Below are positions 1 to 7,612 of a stretch of DNA of 64,000 bases, in pieces (within the stretch, counting starts at the first letter, position 1; every line of letters begins with the position of its first letter). The notes beneath the pieces were generated by a model. It saw only the letters and a program-made list of their open reading frames with translations. It was not told where the DNA came from and ran no database searches. Source of the stretch: Pseudomonas sp. S30 (lineage in GTDB: Bacteria > Pseudomonadota > Gammaproteobacteria > Pseudomonadales > Pseudomonadaceae); NCBI RefSeq assembly GCF_016518545.1, contig NZ_JACVTO010000016.1, positions 1-64,000 of the forward strand, written 5' to 3'. Both the position numbers and the translations under genes were made by a program.

Positions 1-450
1 TTTGTCGCGCCTGATGGGAAGCTGTATTTCTATAGCGAGACGGCGCTGGTGCCCAAGGAGGGCGGGAACCTGGCGCAGTTGGCGGCGGCGGAGCGGGGGG
101 TTGCGGATCGGAAGGGGGAAGAAGTAGTAGGTGCAAAAAGGGCTGGAGATTCTCTAGCTACGCTGAGTCAGGGCCAAAAAAGAGCTGTCGGAAAAATTGA
201 TAATATTCTCAATAATTTCAAGTATAGTGATATTACAGGTACCTTAAAGGATATGGCTGGTAATCCTGTTCCGAAGCCTGGCGGTGGTTATTGGGATCAC
301 TTAAAAGAGATGAATGACACTCTTCGAGGTTTACGGAACCATGCGGCAACCCTAAAGGGCGTGAACGAACCGTCAGCGCAAGTTGCACGCCAGCGAGCGT
401 TGGATACTATTGATCGTATTGAATCAGCTTTAAATGGTGCCGGGATATGA
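1..450 (+). CDS. Polymorphic toxin, C-terminal part (Ntox28-like toxin tip), 5' end outside window
   Basis: The reading frame is open from base 1 and stops at 448-450, so this is the last 149 residues of a larger protein. The first 40 residues look like linker before a toxin tip. The last ~90 residues are helical and contain a Gly-Gly-Tyr-Trp-Asp-His-Leu segment (about residues 93-100) followed by a Leu/Arg-rich helix, which from memory resembles the Ntox28 class of predicted RNase tips of CdiA/Rhs-type contact-dependent toxins. Base composition falls (more A/T) after about base 120, where the exchangeable tip would begin. The stop overlaps the next gene by ATGA, the usual toxin-immunity arrangement. 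Whether the body is CdiA, Rhs or another carrier cannot be seen. The family assignment is moderate; toxin status rests mainly on the partner gene. Confidence 0.6.
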   Translation, partial: FVAPDGKLYFYSETALVPKEGGNLAQLAAAERGVADRKGEEVVGAKRAGDSLATLSQGQKRAVGKIDNILNNFKYSDITGTLKDMAGNPVPKPGGGYWDHLKEMNDTLRGLRNHAATLKGVNEPSAQVARQRALDTIDRIESALNGAGI

Positions 451-836
451 CGTTTCGTGAGTTGGAAAGTCTTACTCAAATCGGTTGGTTGCCAGAAGAC
501 AGCCCTTCGTCTTTGACCGAATGGTATCTTTTGGTGCGCGATACTCCACTTGATCAGTTATGTGTAGGAGATGTGTGCCGCGCAATCAGGCAAAATCTCT
601 TCGTTAATGAGTTATTACCCTTTGCTGTGATATTGATAAAAGATGATGTATTGGCAGGAGAGAGATACGACGGTGAGTTACTCGCGGCTCTTGCAAGTGT
701 GAGCGCAGAGTGTTGGAGGGGAAACGCAAGTGCGGCGAAAAAGGCTGCTTGCGCTTTGGTTGACGTTAAGAGTTTGAGCCAAGATCCCGAGCTGTTAAAG
801 GATGCTTCGACTTTGATGAGAGCGCTTGGCTCTTAA
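447..836 (+). CDS. Contact-dependent inhibition immunity protein (CdiI_4-like)
   Basis: A 129-residue acidic, cytoplasmic protein with no signal peptide, starting inside the toxin stop codon (ATGA overlap). The centre has the pattern Thr-Pro-Leu-Asp-Gln-Leu-Cys-Val-Gly-Asp-Val then Ile-Arg-Gln (about residues 32-49), and later Tyr-Asp-Gly-Glu-Leu-Leu (about 73-78). This series is typical of the CdiI_4 family of CDI immunity proteins. The expected role is to bind and neutralise the toxin tip encoded just upstream, protecting sister cells. Like the toxin tip it is A/T-richer than core genes here, consistent with exchange as a cassette. Confidence 0.75.
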   Translation: MTFRELESLTQIGWLPEDSPSSLTEWYLLVRDTPLDQLCVGDVCRAIRQNLFVNELLPFAVILIKDDVLAGERYDGELLAALASVSAECWRGNASAAKKAACALVDVKSLSQDPELLKDASTLMRALGS

Positions 837-1471
837 GTAAATTATAGGTTAGTGATAAAACAACTGCTGGCGCTGCCGGTAGGGTAGATGATCTTGCGTC
901 AACTAAGCTCTGTACGAGATTCGTAGAAACCCAATCATCGCCTCGCCATCGCAAGGATTTTGTCGATTCCTCAGCTACCAAAGGAACGAAATTTTTTAGG
1001 GAAGTGCCATAACGGGTAAGATTTTTAGAACAGGACATCTCTTTTCGTACAGAGCCTCGTATAGAAAAACGATGGGGCAGAAAGCTGGCTTTGAATTGCT
1101 TGGGCATGAGATTTTTTAAAAACCTGAGGATAGTCGGTGCAGAAGCTACAGAAATATGGAATGGTCACCGACTTTCGCACCACCAGCGACCACATGTCGA
1201 ATGGATTGCTACAGTGTCTCAGAGTCCCGGTGCCGTCGTGCGCGAATGACAGTACATGCAGGCCAAGGCCATGCTCTATTGGCTGCAGGACAATCCCACC
1301 GCAGCGGCTGAGGTTCAGACGCAATGATATACCAAGTTCGCGGCGAGCTTGGTGTTGGCGGAAAGTGAGGCATACTTGATGGCGGGCAGTTTACTTGATC
1401 TGCTGGCGGCCATAGGCAGGGAACTCCTTACGACAATAGCCTCATGGCGGCCGGTCAAATACTACCACCGC
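837..1471. other. 635-bp stretch without an intact gene; possible decayed toxin cassette
   Basis: No complete gene is convincing here. Two short open stretches are adjacent but in different frames: 848-1012 (54 codons, beginning V-S-D-K-T-T-A-G-A-A-G-R-V-D-D-L-A) and 1000-1119 (39 codons). The first begins like the N-terminus of an exchangeable toxin module. A further frame, 1121-1330, is interrupted by an internal stop. This pattern fits remnants of orphan toxin/immunity cassettes, which commonly accumulate downstream of CDI or Rhs genes, but no family can be named with confidence. Confidence 0.35.
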
Positions 1472-1900
1472 TCACCGATGACCACTATATATACGGCTAC
1501 ACGCGCCCGGATCAGTTTTTTGAGTCGCGACATTGATCACGATATTTTGCGCGTTGAACGTCAGTGAAAGAATGCATTCATGATTGGTGACGGACGTATA
1601 TTCCGTTGGCGTCACCATCGTCGATCCGCCAGGTCCTGCGCTCAACTGATTGACTTGAGATACGTACGTGTAGGAGTAGGCATCATCCCATTTCGCCACC
1701 GAGAGACCATTGGGCAGCTTCCCGACTTGGTCTGGTGGGCCAATTTTTCGGTAAGCTTCCTTTATATCTGCCCCCTTCAACTGATGCTCGGCGTACAAGT
1801 CGTTCAACGTGGGTGCGCCGCTGCCCATCAGTGCGCAACCCGACAGCGTCAACAAACTGGTGTAAGCGGTGCAGGAGCGTAGCAGTTTTATAATGTTCAT
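1472..1900 (-). CDS. Putative lipoprotein of unknown function
   Basis: A 142-residue protein with a signal peptide ending in the lipobox Leu-Ser-Gly-Cys (Cys22), so it should be lipidated and membrane anchored. The mature part begins with a flexible Gly/Ser stretch, then an amphipathic segment (I-K-E-A-Y-R-K-I-G-P-P-D) and a Tyr/Ser/Thr-rich beta-like region, resembling small SmpA/OmlA-like lipoproteins that use a 'G-x-P' turn, although similarity is weak. It is on the opposite strand to its neighbours and faces the decayed toxin region. Function unknown. Confidence 0.65.
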   Translation of the reverse strand: MNIIKLLRSCTAYTSLLTLSGCALMGSGAPTLNDLYAEHQLKGADIKEAYRKIGPPDQVGKLPNGLSVAKWDDAYSYTYVSQVNQLSAGPGGSTMVTPTEYTSVTNHECILSLTFNAQNIVINVATQKTDPGACSRIYSGHR

Positions 1901-2132
1901 CGAGGTGCTTTTCAGTCTTTGATTAGAGGGCAGGTGGGTAGGCAGGTGAGCATGAGCTGGTTTGCAAAAATAGTAACTACTCGAAGGATGAAGGCAGAAT
2001 GAATTGCTTGTCTCTGCGTCTCAGCTTTTTGTCTGTGCGTCTCAGTCGGTCCCGTTTTTCACTATTGGGGTTGAAGGCCCAAGTCGGAAAGGGTATCTGT
2101 GTGCTACACGTGCCAAGGACATGAGCCTTAGA

Positions 2133-2510
2133 ATGAAAACAGTAGCAATCGCCCTGACAGTAGCTGTATTCCCCCTCTGGGCGCAGGCTGCTGGCTGTGC
2201 CAAACCCCGTAACGCGTTCGATCAGGTTTACTGTGTAGGTAGCCTATTTTCACAAGCCGACCGCGATCTGAACCAGCAATACTCAGCCTTGCGTAAGCAT
2301 CTGACTCCAACACAGCAGGCCTCTTTGAAAAATGGCCAGATCGCCTGGATCAAACAGCGTGATAGCCAATGCAGCGAAGAGAAGTCCAATGGCTACTTTG
2401 TAAATCTGGGCTGTGCGGTAGATATGACTCAAGAACGAATGACGTTTCTGCAGGAGCGCGAGAGAGAGTGCACCAGTACTGGCTGCATGGCGTCGAAGCT
2501 TGGTGAGTGA
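2133..2510 (+). CDS. LprI/DUF1311-family secreted protein
   Basis: Encodes about 125 residues: a cleavable signal peptide (M-K-T-V-A-I-A-L ... A-Q-A) then a Cys-rich domain. The mature part has the LprI-type layout: an early Cys, a second Cys about 15 residues on, Asp-Leu-Asn near the start of a helix, a Leu-Lys-Asn-Gly-Gln-x-x-Trp segment and an Arg-Asp-x-x-Cys motif. Proteins of this type act in the periplasm or cell envelope; some members inhibit lysozyme. ATG 2133 gives the cleanest signal peptide; the in-frame ATG at 2121 sits only one base from the AAGGA sequence, and more upstream starts lack a signal sequence. Confidence 0.7.
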   Translation: MKTVAIALTVAVFPLWAQAAGCAKPRNAFDQVYCVGSLFSQADRDLNQQYSALRKHLTPTQQASLKNGQIAWIKQRDSQCSEEKSNGYFVNLGCAVDMTQERMTFLQERERECTSTGCMASKLGE

Positions 2511-2637
2511 GCCGGCCCTGCGCGCGCCATAGCGAGCGCTTGACGCTTTCGCTTTGCTGCGAAGCGGTGGCTGGAAACTAATTGGTGAAGAGATCAGGTA
2601 ACCTGCCGCTAAACAATGGAACGACGAAAATAAAATC

Positions 2638-3045
2638 ATGAAAAATATGATGCTGGCCGTATCTGCAATCTGTGTTTTAGCGGGGTGTGCATTGAACGAT
2701 AACAATGCAGCTGCCGTCCGAAGAGCTCAACCGCTCGATGATCACCTGTTGAATATCGAAGGCGATAAAAGAATGGTTGCCAATGGTTTCCTTCCCGCAG
2801 CGGTCATTGAGATCGATGAGGAAATGGAAAAGGTGCCGGTGAACAGCCCCAAGTACCTACAATTGATGCAGAAAAAGCTCCGGGTTACCCAGGAATACGG
2901 GAGAGTGGCTGAGGAGCGGCTCAGAAAAGCGCAGGCGGAGCGCGCCAAGTACCCGCCAACTCAAGTTCGTCCTCAGCCTGTAGAGGATGGGCAACGGATG
3001 TGTTCCGTGAATAATGGATCCGCGACGTACCTGGTGCCCTGCTGA
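2638..3045 (+). CDS. Putative lipoprotein with coiled-coil segment
   Basis: A 135-residue protein with a short signal peptide and lipobox Leu-Ala-Gly-Cys (Cys17). The mature protein is charged and helical, with a coiled-coil-like stretch rich in Glu, Arg, Lys and Ala (about residues 85-112), followed by a Pro-rich segment and a C-terminal end holding two Cys, one of them the last residue. No known family is recognised. It sits in a run of small exported proteins behind the toxin-immunity pair, but nothing directly links it to them. Confidence 0.65.
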   Translation: MKNMMLAVSAICVLAGCALNDNNAAAVRRAQPLDDHLLNIEGDKRMVANGFLPAAVIEIDEEMEKVPVNSPKYLQLMQKKLRVTQEYGRVAEERLRKAQAERAKYPPTQVRPQPVEDGQRMCSVNNGSATYLVPC

Positions 3046-3295
3046 GAAAACTGCCATATGATTGAAAAGGGCGAAGGGGTTAGCATTTTCCAGGAACTAC
3101 GCACAACGCCTTGGGATTTGATCGAGTCGTTGGAAAGAAGGCGCTATGCATCGCCGCCATCTCCATGGCGGGATCGTAGTAGACGACTGCACTTGGCATA
3201 ACCCCCTGCAGCGTTCATCCTGCATCGTCGTGATGAAGTACAATCACGGGCTCTCCTGAACCTTCGCAGCCGTAACCGAAGAAGGTGTTGAACCT

Positions 3296-3577
3296 ATGAA
3301 ATTGATCCACAAAGTCGGGGCACTCGTCGCTTTGCCGTTATCGATGCTCAGCTCCGGGGCCATGGCCGACGGGACGAAGGGTGTTCAGGAATTGCTGAAG
3401 CTTGGCTATGAAATCAAGGGTGCTTACCAGGCGCCCGGCCCGGGCGGTAGGAGGATCGCTCACTACCTGATCCTGCAAAAGGGCTCGTCTGCCTATCAGT
3501 GCTCCAATGTCAGCAATGGCGCAACACTTTATTCCAATACCTATTCCTGCGACGACATAGTCGACTTGAAGGAATAG
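3296..3577 (+). CDS. Small secreted protein of unknown function
   Basis: A 93-residue protein with a signal peptide cleaved after Ala-Met-Ala (about residue 24). The mature ~68 residues contain the motif G-Y-E-I-K-G-A-Y, a short hydrophobic strand (Y-L-I-L-Q-K-G) and two Cys near the end that could form a disulfide. The 'tyr-lys-gly' and 'ilqkgs-ayqC' pattern is reminiscent of small periplasmic Pseudomonas proteins of unknown function. An AAGGTG sequence about 9 bases upstream supports the start. It is 35 bases before the next exported protein and may be cotranscribed with it. Confidence 0.6.
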   Translation: MKLIHKVGALVALPLSMLSSGAMADGTKGVQELLKLGYEIKGAYQAPGPGGRRIAHYLILQKGSSAYQCSNVSNGATLYSNTYSCDDIVDLKE

Positions 3578-3612
3578 TCTGTGCACAAAGTGCCGGAGCC
3601 CTGGCAAATTCC

Positions 3613-4098
3613 ATGAAAAAATCTCTGTTACTCACAATGATGGTTTTTTTCCAGGTGGTGGGTTTTGCATATGCAGAGGGCGGTTGTCCCGCTGGTGAGT
3701 ATCCGCAACAGGGTAATGGATGGCAAAACTGCGTGCCGATACCTGGCGCGGATCAACAGAGTCAGCCAGTAGCGCAACCAAGCCCCGCCGAATCCTGGGG
3801 GGCCTTGGCTACTTATGTTCCCAAAGGAATCATCGGGAGTTCGAAAGGCCTTTCCAGCAAGGACGCAGCCACCCGAAGGGCGCTGGATAATTGCCAGATG
3901 AAGGCTGGGCACTCGTGCAAGCTTGAGGCTTACTATCAGAATGCCTGCGTGGCGCTTGCGGGAAGCGATACAGGCTATGCCGTAAACAGCAAACCTGCAC
4001 TTGATCTGGCAGAAAACAACGCGCTCTCGACGTGCCGTGGTGCGGGATATAAAAATTGCATTATATTTTTCTCGGACTGCAGCAAGGGTGAGGAGTAG
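3613..4098 (+). CDS. DUF4189-type secreted protein
   Basis: Encodes 161 residues: a signal peptide (M-K-K-S-L-L-L ... A-Y-A), a short Gly/Cys/Pro-rich region (C-P-A-G-E-Y-P), a Gln/Pro linker, and a Cys-rich domain beginning W-G-A-L-A. That domain has the DUF4189 signature: a small strand, a Gly-x-S-x-G-L-S-S-K-D-A-A segment, A-L-x-x-C, then repeated Cys pairs (C-K-L-E, N-A-C-V-A, C-R, C-x-I). Such proteins are periplasmic and their function is generally unknown. ATG 3613 was chosen because it begins the signal peptide. Confidence 0.7.
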   Translation: MKKSLLLTMMVFFQVVGFAYAEGGCPAGEYPQQGNGWQNCVPIPGADQQSQPVAQPSPAESWGALATYVPKGIIGSSKGLSSKDAATRRALDNCQMKAGHSCKLEAYYQNACVALAGSDTGYAVNSKPALDLAENNALSTCRGAGYKNCIIFFSDCSKGEE

Positions 4099-4289
4099 CG
4101 TGCACCGGCGTTTGTCCGAGGGCTGTCTGAAAATCTCGAGATGACTGCCGGATACTCCAATAGTCGCCAGCAGCCCATCAACAGCTCAAGGTCACGCGCT
4201 GGCTGGCGAACCCTGAACTCTTCGATGGACCAGGTCGCGAACACCTGGACGCCTGGCACCACCGTCGTCAGGCAATTCTTCAACCTATG

Positions 4290-5504
4290 TCACTCTCGGG
4301 CGAGATCAACCAGCGGCGTCTGCCGCACTTCAGTCTCGCGCCCATCCTGAATCTCGCTTACCCGCTTCAAGGCCTTGTTCACGGCTGCTTTATCCGCTAA
4401 CAAGCTGTAGCTGATGCGGAACTGCTTGTGTTCCTTGGGCCCGATCGTCGGCACCAGATTCAGTGGTCGCTGGTAACGGCGGTTGTAGGAAAAACTGGTC
4501 CCTGGCTCCAGCCCCGTGACATAGCCCTGGCCTTGGGTATCGGTGTTTTTCCACAGGGAAAAGACGGGCAGGGTCTGGGTGTTGAAGCCAACAGAAACGC
4601 CGAGGTTGGCGGCCTTGTTATGCAGTACGGTCAAGGTATCGCCCTTGGCATCGGCATACGGCACCACGTTGTAGACCGTTTCGTCGTAGTCCTTGGTCGG
4701 TGCGCGGTAGATTTGCCAGTCGGGCAGGTCGATTTTGGCCTTGTCATTGAACGGTGACACCTGTTTCACCGGCGCAGCGAAACGAGCGCCCTGTTCCAGG
4801 AACGGGGTGCTGAAGTTGCTGTGATACAGCGCCTGGTATTCCTTTGGATAGTCGCCGTTATTGGTCAGAGTATCATTGAGAGCGAACATGACGCTGCCGG
4901 GTTCGGTGACCAGTTCGGTCGCGACCGAGAAGTCGACCTTCTTGAACGCCTGCTCTTTCAATTCGCCGCGCAGGGTGATGGCGTAAGGTGGTTTTTCATC
5001 GATATGCAGGGTGACCTTGCTGGCAGGAATGTTGGCGGCCCGGCCGTGCAGGGTAAGCAGTTCGCCGTTGTCGACGCCTGGATGGCCGACCCATTCGTAT
5101 CCGCAACGGGCGACCAGTTCATTGAACCCTTCCAGCCAACCCAGGCCACTGCGGCCATTGAGTTCGATGAATGCCGGGTTGACCACTTCCTCGACCGGAG
5201 AATCCCAACCCATGCGCACCGTGCTGACCGAGGCCTGCAAGACATTCATTCCGCGAGTGGGCACCACCGAGAGTTTCATCGTGCCGTTATCGATATCGAC
5301 GATGCTGACACCCTCCTGGCGACCGCCGTGCAAGGTGCGCAGGGTGACGCTGAAGGGTTTTTCGGTCTTGATTCCGAGTTGCTGGCTGGTGATCTGCCAG
5401 CTCTGGGCGGCTTTGTCGGTGTCGAGCAGAACGTAATCCCAGGCCAGGGCGTGGGAGGCAGCGGACATCGCGCTAAGCGCGACGAACAGTTTCAGTGGGG
5501 TCAT
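4290..5504 (-). CDS. DUF4432-family periplasmic protein (aldose-epimerase-like fold)
   Basis: Encodes 404 residues: a signal peptide (M-T-P-L-K-L-F ... S-H-A-L-A) and a long beta-rich domain. The mature sequence carries blocks typical of DUF4432/aldose-1-epimerase-like proteins: V-V-P-T-R-G-M-N, the segment G-W-L-E-G-F-N-E-L-V-A-R-C-G, L-L-T-L-H-G-R-A-A-N-I-P, and the late T-G-L-E-P-G-T. The fold binds sugars, so a role in carbohydrate modification in the periplasm is possible, but no substrate can be named. A good ribosome site (AAGAAAGG, 8 bases from ATG 5504) supports the start; longer versions lose the signal peptide. It is monocistronic. Confidence 0.75.
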   Translation of the reverse strand: MTPLKLFVALSAMSAASHALAWDYVLLDTDKAAQSWQITSQQLGIKTEKPFSVTLRTLHGGRQEGVSIVDIDNGTMKLSVVPTRGMNVLQASVSTVRMGWDSPVEEVVNPAFIELNGRSGLGWLEGFNELVARCGYEWVGHPGVDNGELLTLHGRAANIPASKVTLHIDEKPPYAITLRGELKEQAFKKVDFSVATELVTEPGSVMFALNDTLTNNGDYPKEYQALYHSNFSTPFLEQGARFAAPVKQVSPFNDKAKIDLPDWQIYRAPTKDYDETVYNVVPYADAKGDTLTVLHNKAANLGVSVGFNTQTLPVFSLWKNTDTQGQGYVTGLEPGTSFSYNRRYQRPLNLVPTIGPKEHKQFRISYSLLADKAAVNKALKRVSEIQDGRETEVRQTPLVDLARE

Positions 5505-5740
5505 GGCGACAGCCTTTCTTGGAGTTGTGCCATTTTTATAGACGGGGTGAAACGTTTCATCAAGGGAAAAAAAACGATCCACCCCGGCGAGGTTCACGGT
5601 CTGCAATGCTCTAGGCGGCGTGGTTTCCGTTCGGCCACAGAAGAGTGAAGATCCCGCCCAGCGAAGGCCCCTGGGCGTTGAATTGACCTACATCAGTAGG
5701 CCACAAGCCCGGCGCCTCACCGTACGGGCCCAGCGCACCA

Positions 5741-6190
5741 CTACTGCGACCAGGACCTGACGATACCGTTCTTGTCGAACGTGACACTCAGATAGTTGCT
5801 GTCATGATCCTTGTTGCCCGACAGCTCCTTCAACGAGCTGCTGGCCTTGTCCAGGTCATACGTCTTGTTGCTGGCCTGGGCCAATGCCGACTTCGCCGAG
5901 TCGGCCCCCGGGATGGCGTCCACCAGGTTGTAGAGAGACTTCAACTGGTCCCGGGTCGTGCGCTTTCTGTAGGTCAGGCTCGAACTGCCGTCACTGTAGT
6001 TGTTGCGTGACTCCGGTTCTCCATAAAGGCTCGCCACCTCGGCCAGGGTGGTCTTGTCCTTGATGAGGTGGGCGCGCACGAAACTTTCCGAGAAGCGCTC
6101 ATCGCCCGTGATGGATGACATCGACGGCGTGGAACTGCAGGCGCTGAGCAGGCAGGTGCTCAACGCGATCGCCAATACACTCTTGTTCAT
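5741..6190 (-). CDS. Putative SmpA/OmlA-like lipoprotein
   Basis: A 149-residue protein with signal peptide and lipobox Leu-Ser-Ala-Cys (Cys18). The mature part contains the block I-K-D-K-T-T-L-A-E-V-A-S-L-Y-G-E-P (about residues 43-59), typical of BamE/SmpA-like lipoproteins in which a Thr-rich turn precedes a short helix and a Gly-x-Pro. It ends with V-T-F-D-K-N-G-I-V-R-S-W, the final strand motif of that fold. The middle has an Ala/Ser/Lys-rich insertion not usual for BamE itself, so it is a paralogue, not the core assembly factor. Function unknown. Confidence 0.7.
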   Translation of the reverse strand: MNKSVLAIALSTCLLSACSSTPSMSSITGDERFSESFVRAHLIKDKTTLAEVASLYGEPESRNNYSDGSSSLTYRKRTTRDQLKSLYNLVDAIPGADSAKSALAQASNKTYDLDKASSSLKELSGNKDHDSNYLSVTFDKNGIVRSWSQ

Positions 6191-6479
6191 ACAGGTGCCT
6201 TTTGATCTGACGTGCGCACAACGGCTCGCCGCGCTCCAGAGCGTCGTCTGTGCGAACGAAGGTTGTTGATGTGATGTGCGCGAGGTTGACGTAGACGCGG
6301 CACGGCAGGATCAGGCCGGTGTTTTGCGTACCCGTCGCAAACCCTGGTTCGAATGCGACGGTATTGCTTTAGTGCGGCCACCCAAACCCGCCGAGTGCGT
6401 GCAGACGATTATAAAAGGCGACATTCAACTGGCCGGCTGATTCTCTTGACCGGGCGTCTCCAACTTTTAACAGTACGTC

Positions 6480-7523
6480 TCAGCCGCTGTTCATACGCTC
6501 GAGCAGCGCCTTGAGAGAGAAGCCGGTGTGCATGTCCTGGTGCTTGGTGGCGCTCGCCGGCTGGGCAGCCGTCTGCTCTCGCGCCTCGGAAGGGGTGTAG
6601 CCGAAGGCTGCCTTGAAGGCACGGCTGAAGTGCGCCTCGCTCTTGAAGCCGCACGCGTAGGCCAGACTGGAGATGCGCGGTCGATCGACATGGCCGTTGC
6701 GCAGCAGCTCCCGAGCCTTGATCAGGCGGCGTCGCTGGATATAGGCCGCCACCCCCGAGTCCGCCGCGAACAGCCGGTACAGCGCGGCGCGTGACACGCC
6801 CAGTTGTCGTGCGACGGATGCCGGATCGAGGTCCGGCCTGGACAACTGCTGCTCGATCAGCTGACGGGCGCGGGCCAGCAGGCGATGGTCGATGTGCGGG
6901 GCCGCGTCGTCGAGCGTGGCGGCGCCGGGCGCCAAGGCTGCGGCGACCATGGCCAGGGTCGCCTGGTACACATGGGGCAGTTCCTCGGGCGTGAGGTCGG
7001 GCAGGCGATGGCGCAGGGCGCGCATGTGATCGGCCAGCAGCCCGCCCAATGCGCCTTGCACCACCAGGCCATGCAGGTCCTTGTGGCCCAGGCGGGCGCT
7101 CAACACGTCTCGCGGGATGGTCAGGATGATGGTGTCGCCTGCGACGATTTCGCTGTCCAGCTCGCGTGCCAGGTCGAGCACGTAGATCTGCGAGGCCTGG
7201 GTCGACAGCGGCTGACGACCCGCCGATCCGCAGATGGCATGGGAAAGGCCCAGGCAGATGTAGTAGTGATCCAGCCCATCGCGACGGAGCATGCGCTGGC
7301 CGCGCTTGACCGCATACTGCACCGGCGCCTGTTCGCCTTCCCAGGTGCCGCAGCCCATCAGCAGGTCGCCGACGTAGGCGGTGGCCAGGCTGTAGTTGAA
7401 CGTGGCACGGGCGTGGGTCCCGATATCGATCTCGAACAGCGCGTTGACCTCGTCGCGCCAGGCTTCGAAGCGCGATTTGGGCGGCAGTGCCTGAGTGCTG
7501 AATCTGAAGATCGGATGACTCAT
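6480..7523 (-). CDS. AraC-family transcriptional regulator
   Basis: A 347-residue cytoplasmic regulator. Residues ~1-210 form an AraC-binding-like sensor domain (F-E-A-W-R-D-E-V near the start is typical of the FeaR/AraC_binding_2 group). Residues ~225-330 form the double helix-turn-helix: D-P-A-S-V-A-R-Q-L-G-V-S-R-A-A-L-Y-R-L-F, then I-S-S-L-A-Y-A-C-G-F, followed by S-H-F-S-R-A-F-type residues and F-G-Y-T-P-S-E. It lies downstream of the transporter gene on the same strand, with a GAGG site before ATG 7523. Target and ligand are unknown; the neighbouring transporter is a plausible target. Confidence 0.85.
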   Translation of the reverse strand: MSHPIFRFSTQALPPKSRFEAWRDEVNALFEIDIGTHARATFNYSLATAYVGDLLMGCGTWEGEQAPVQYAVKRGQRMLRRDGLDHYYICLGLSHAICGSAGRQPLSTQASQIYVLDLARELDSEIVAGDTIILTIPRDVLSARLGHKDLHGLVVQGALGGLLADHMRALRHRLPDLTPEELPHVYQATLAMVAAALAPGAATLDDAAPHIDHRLLARARQLIEQQLSRPDLDPASVARQLGVSRAALYRLFAADSGVAAYIQRRRLIKARELLRNGHVDRPRISSLAYACGFKSEAHFSRAFKAAFGYTPSEAREQTAAQPASATKHQDMHTGFSLKALLERMNSG

Positions 7524-7612
7524 GAAGGTCCTCGCCTGAAGTCAATCGTCCGGGAACGGATCATAGGCGAGGCGCTGGCGCCGGGCGAGAGGCACGGCAC
7601 CCACTTTCATCA

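Noticed and set aside
3046..3295. A 37-codon frame at about 3145-3255
   Set aside because: Short, without clear ribosome site or known motif; left unannotated.
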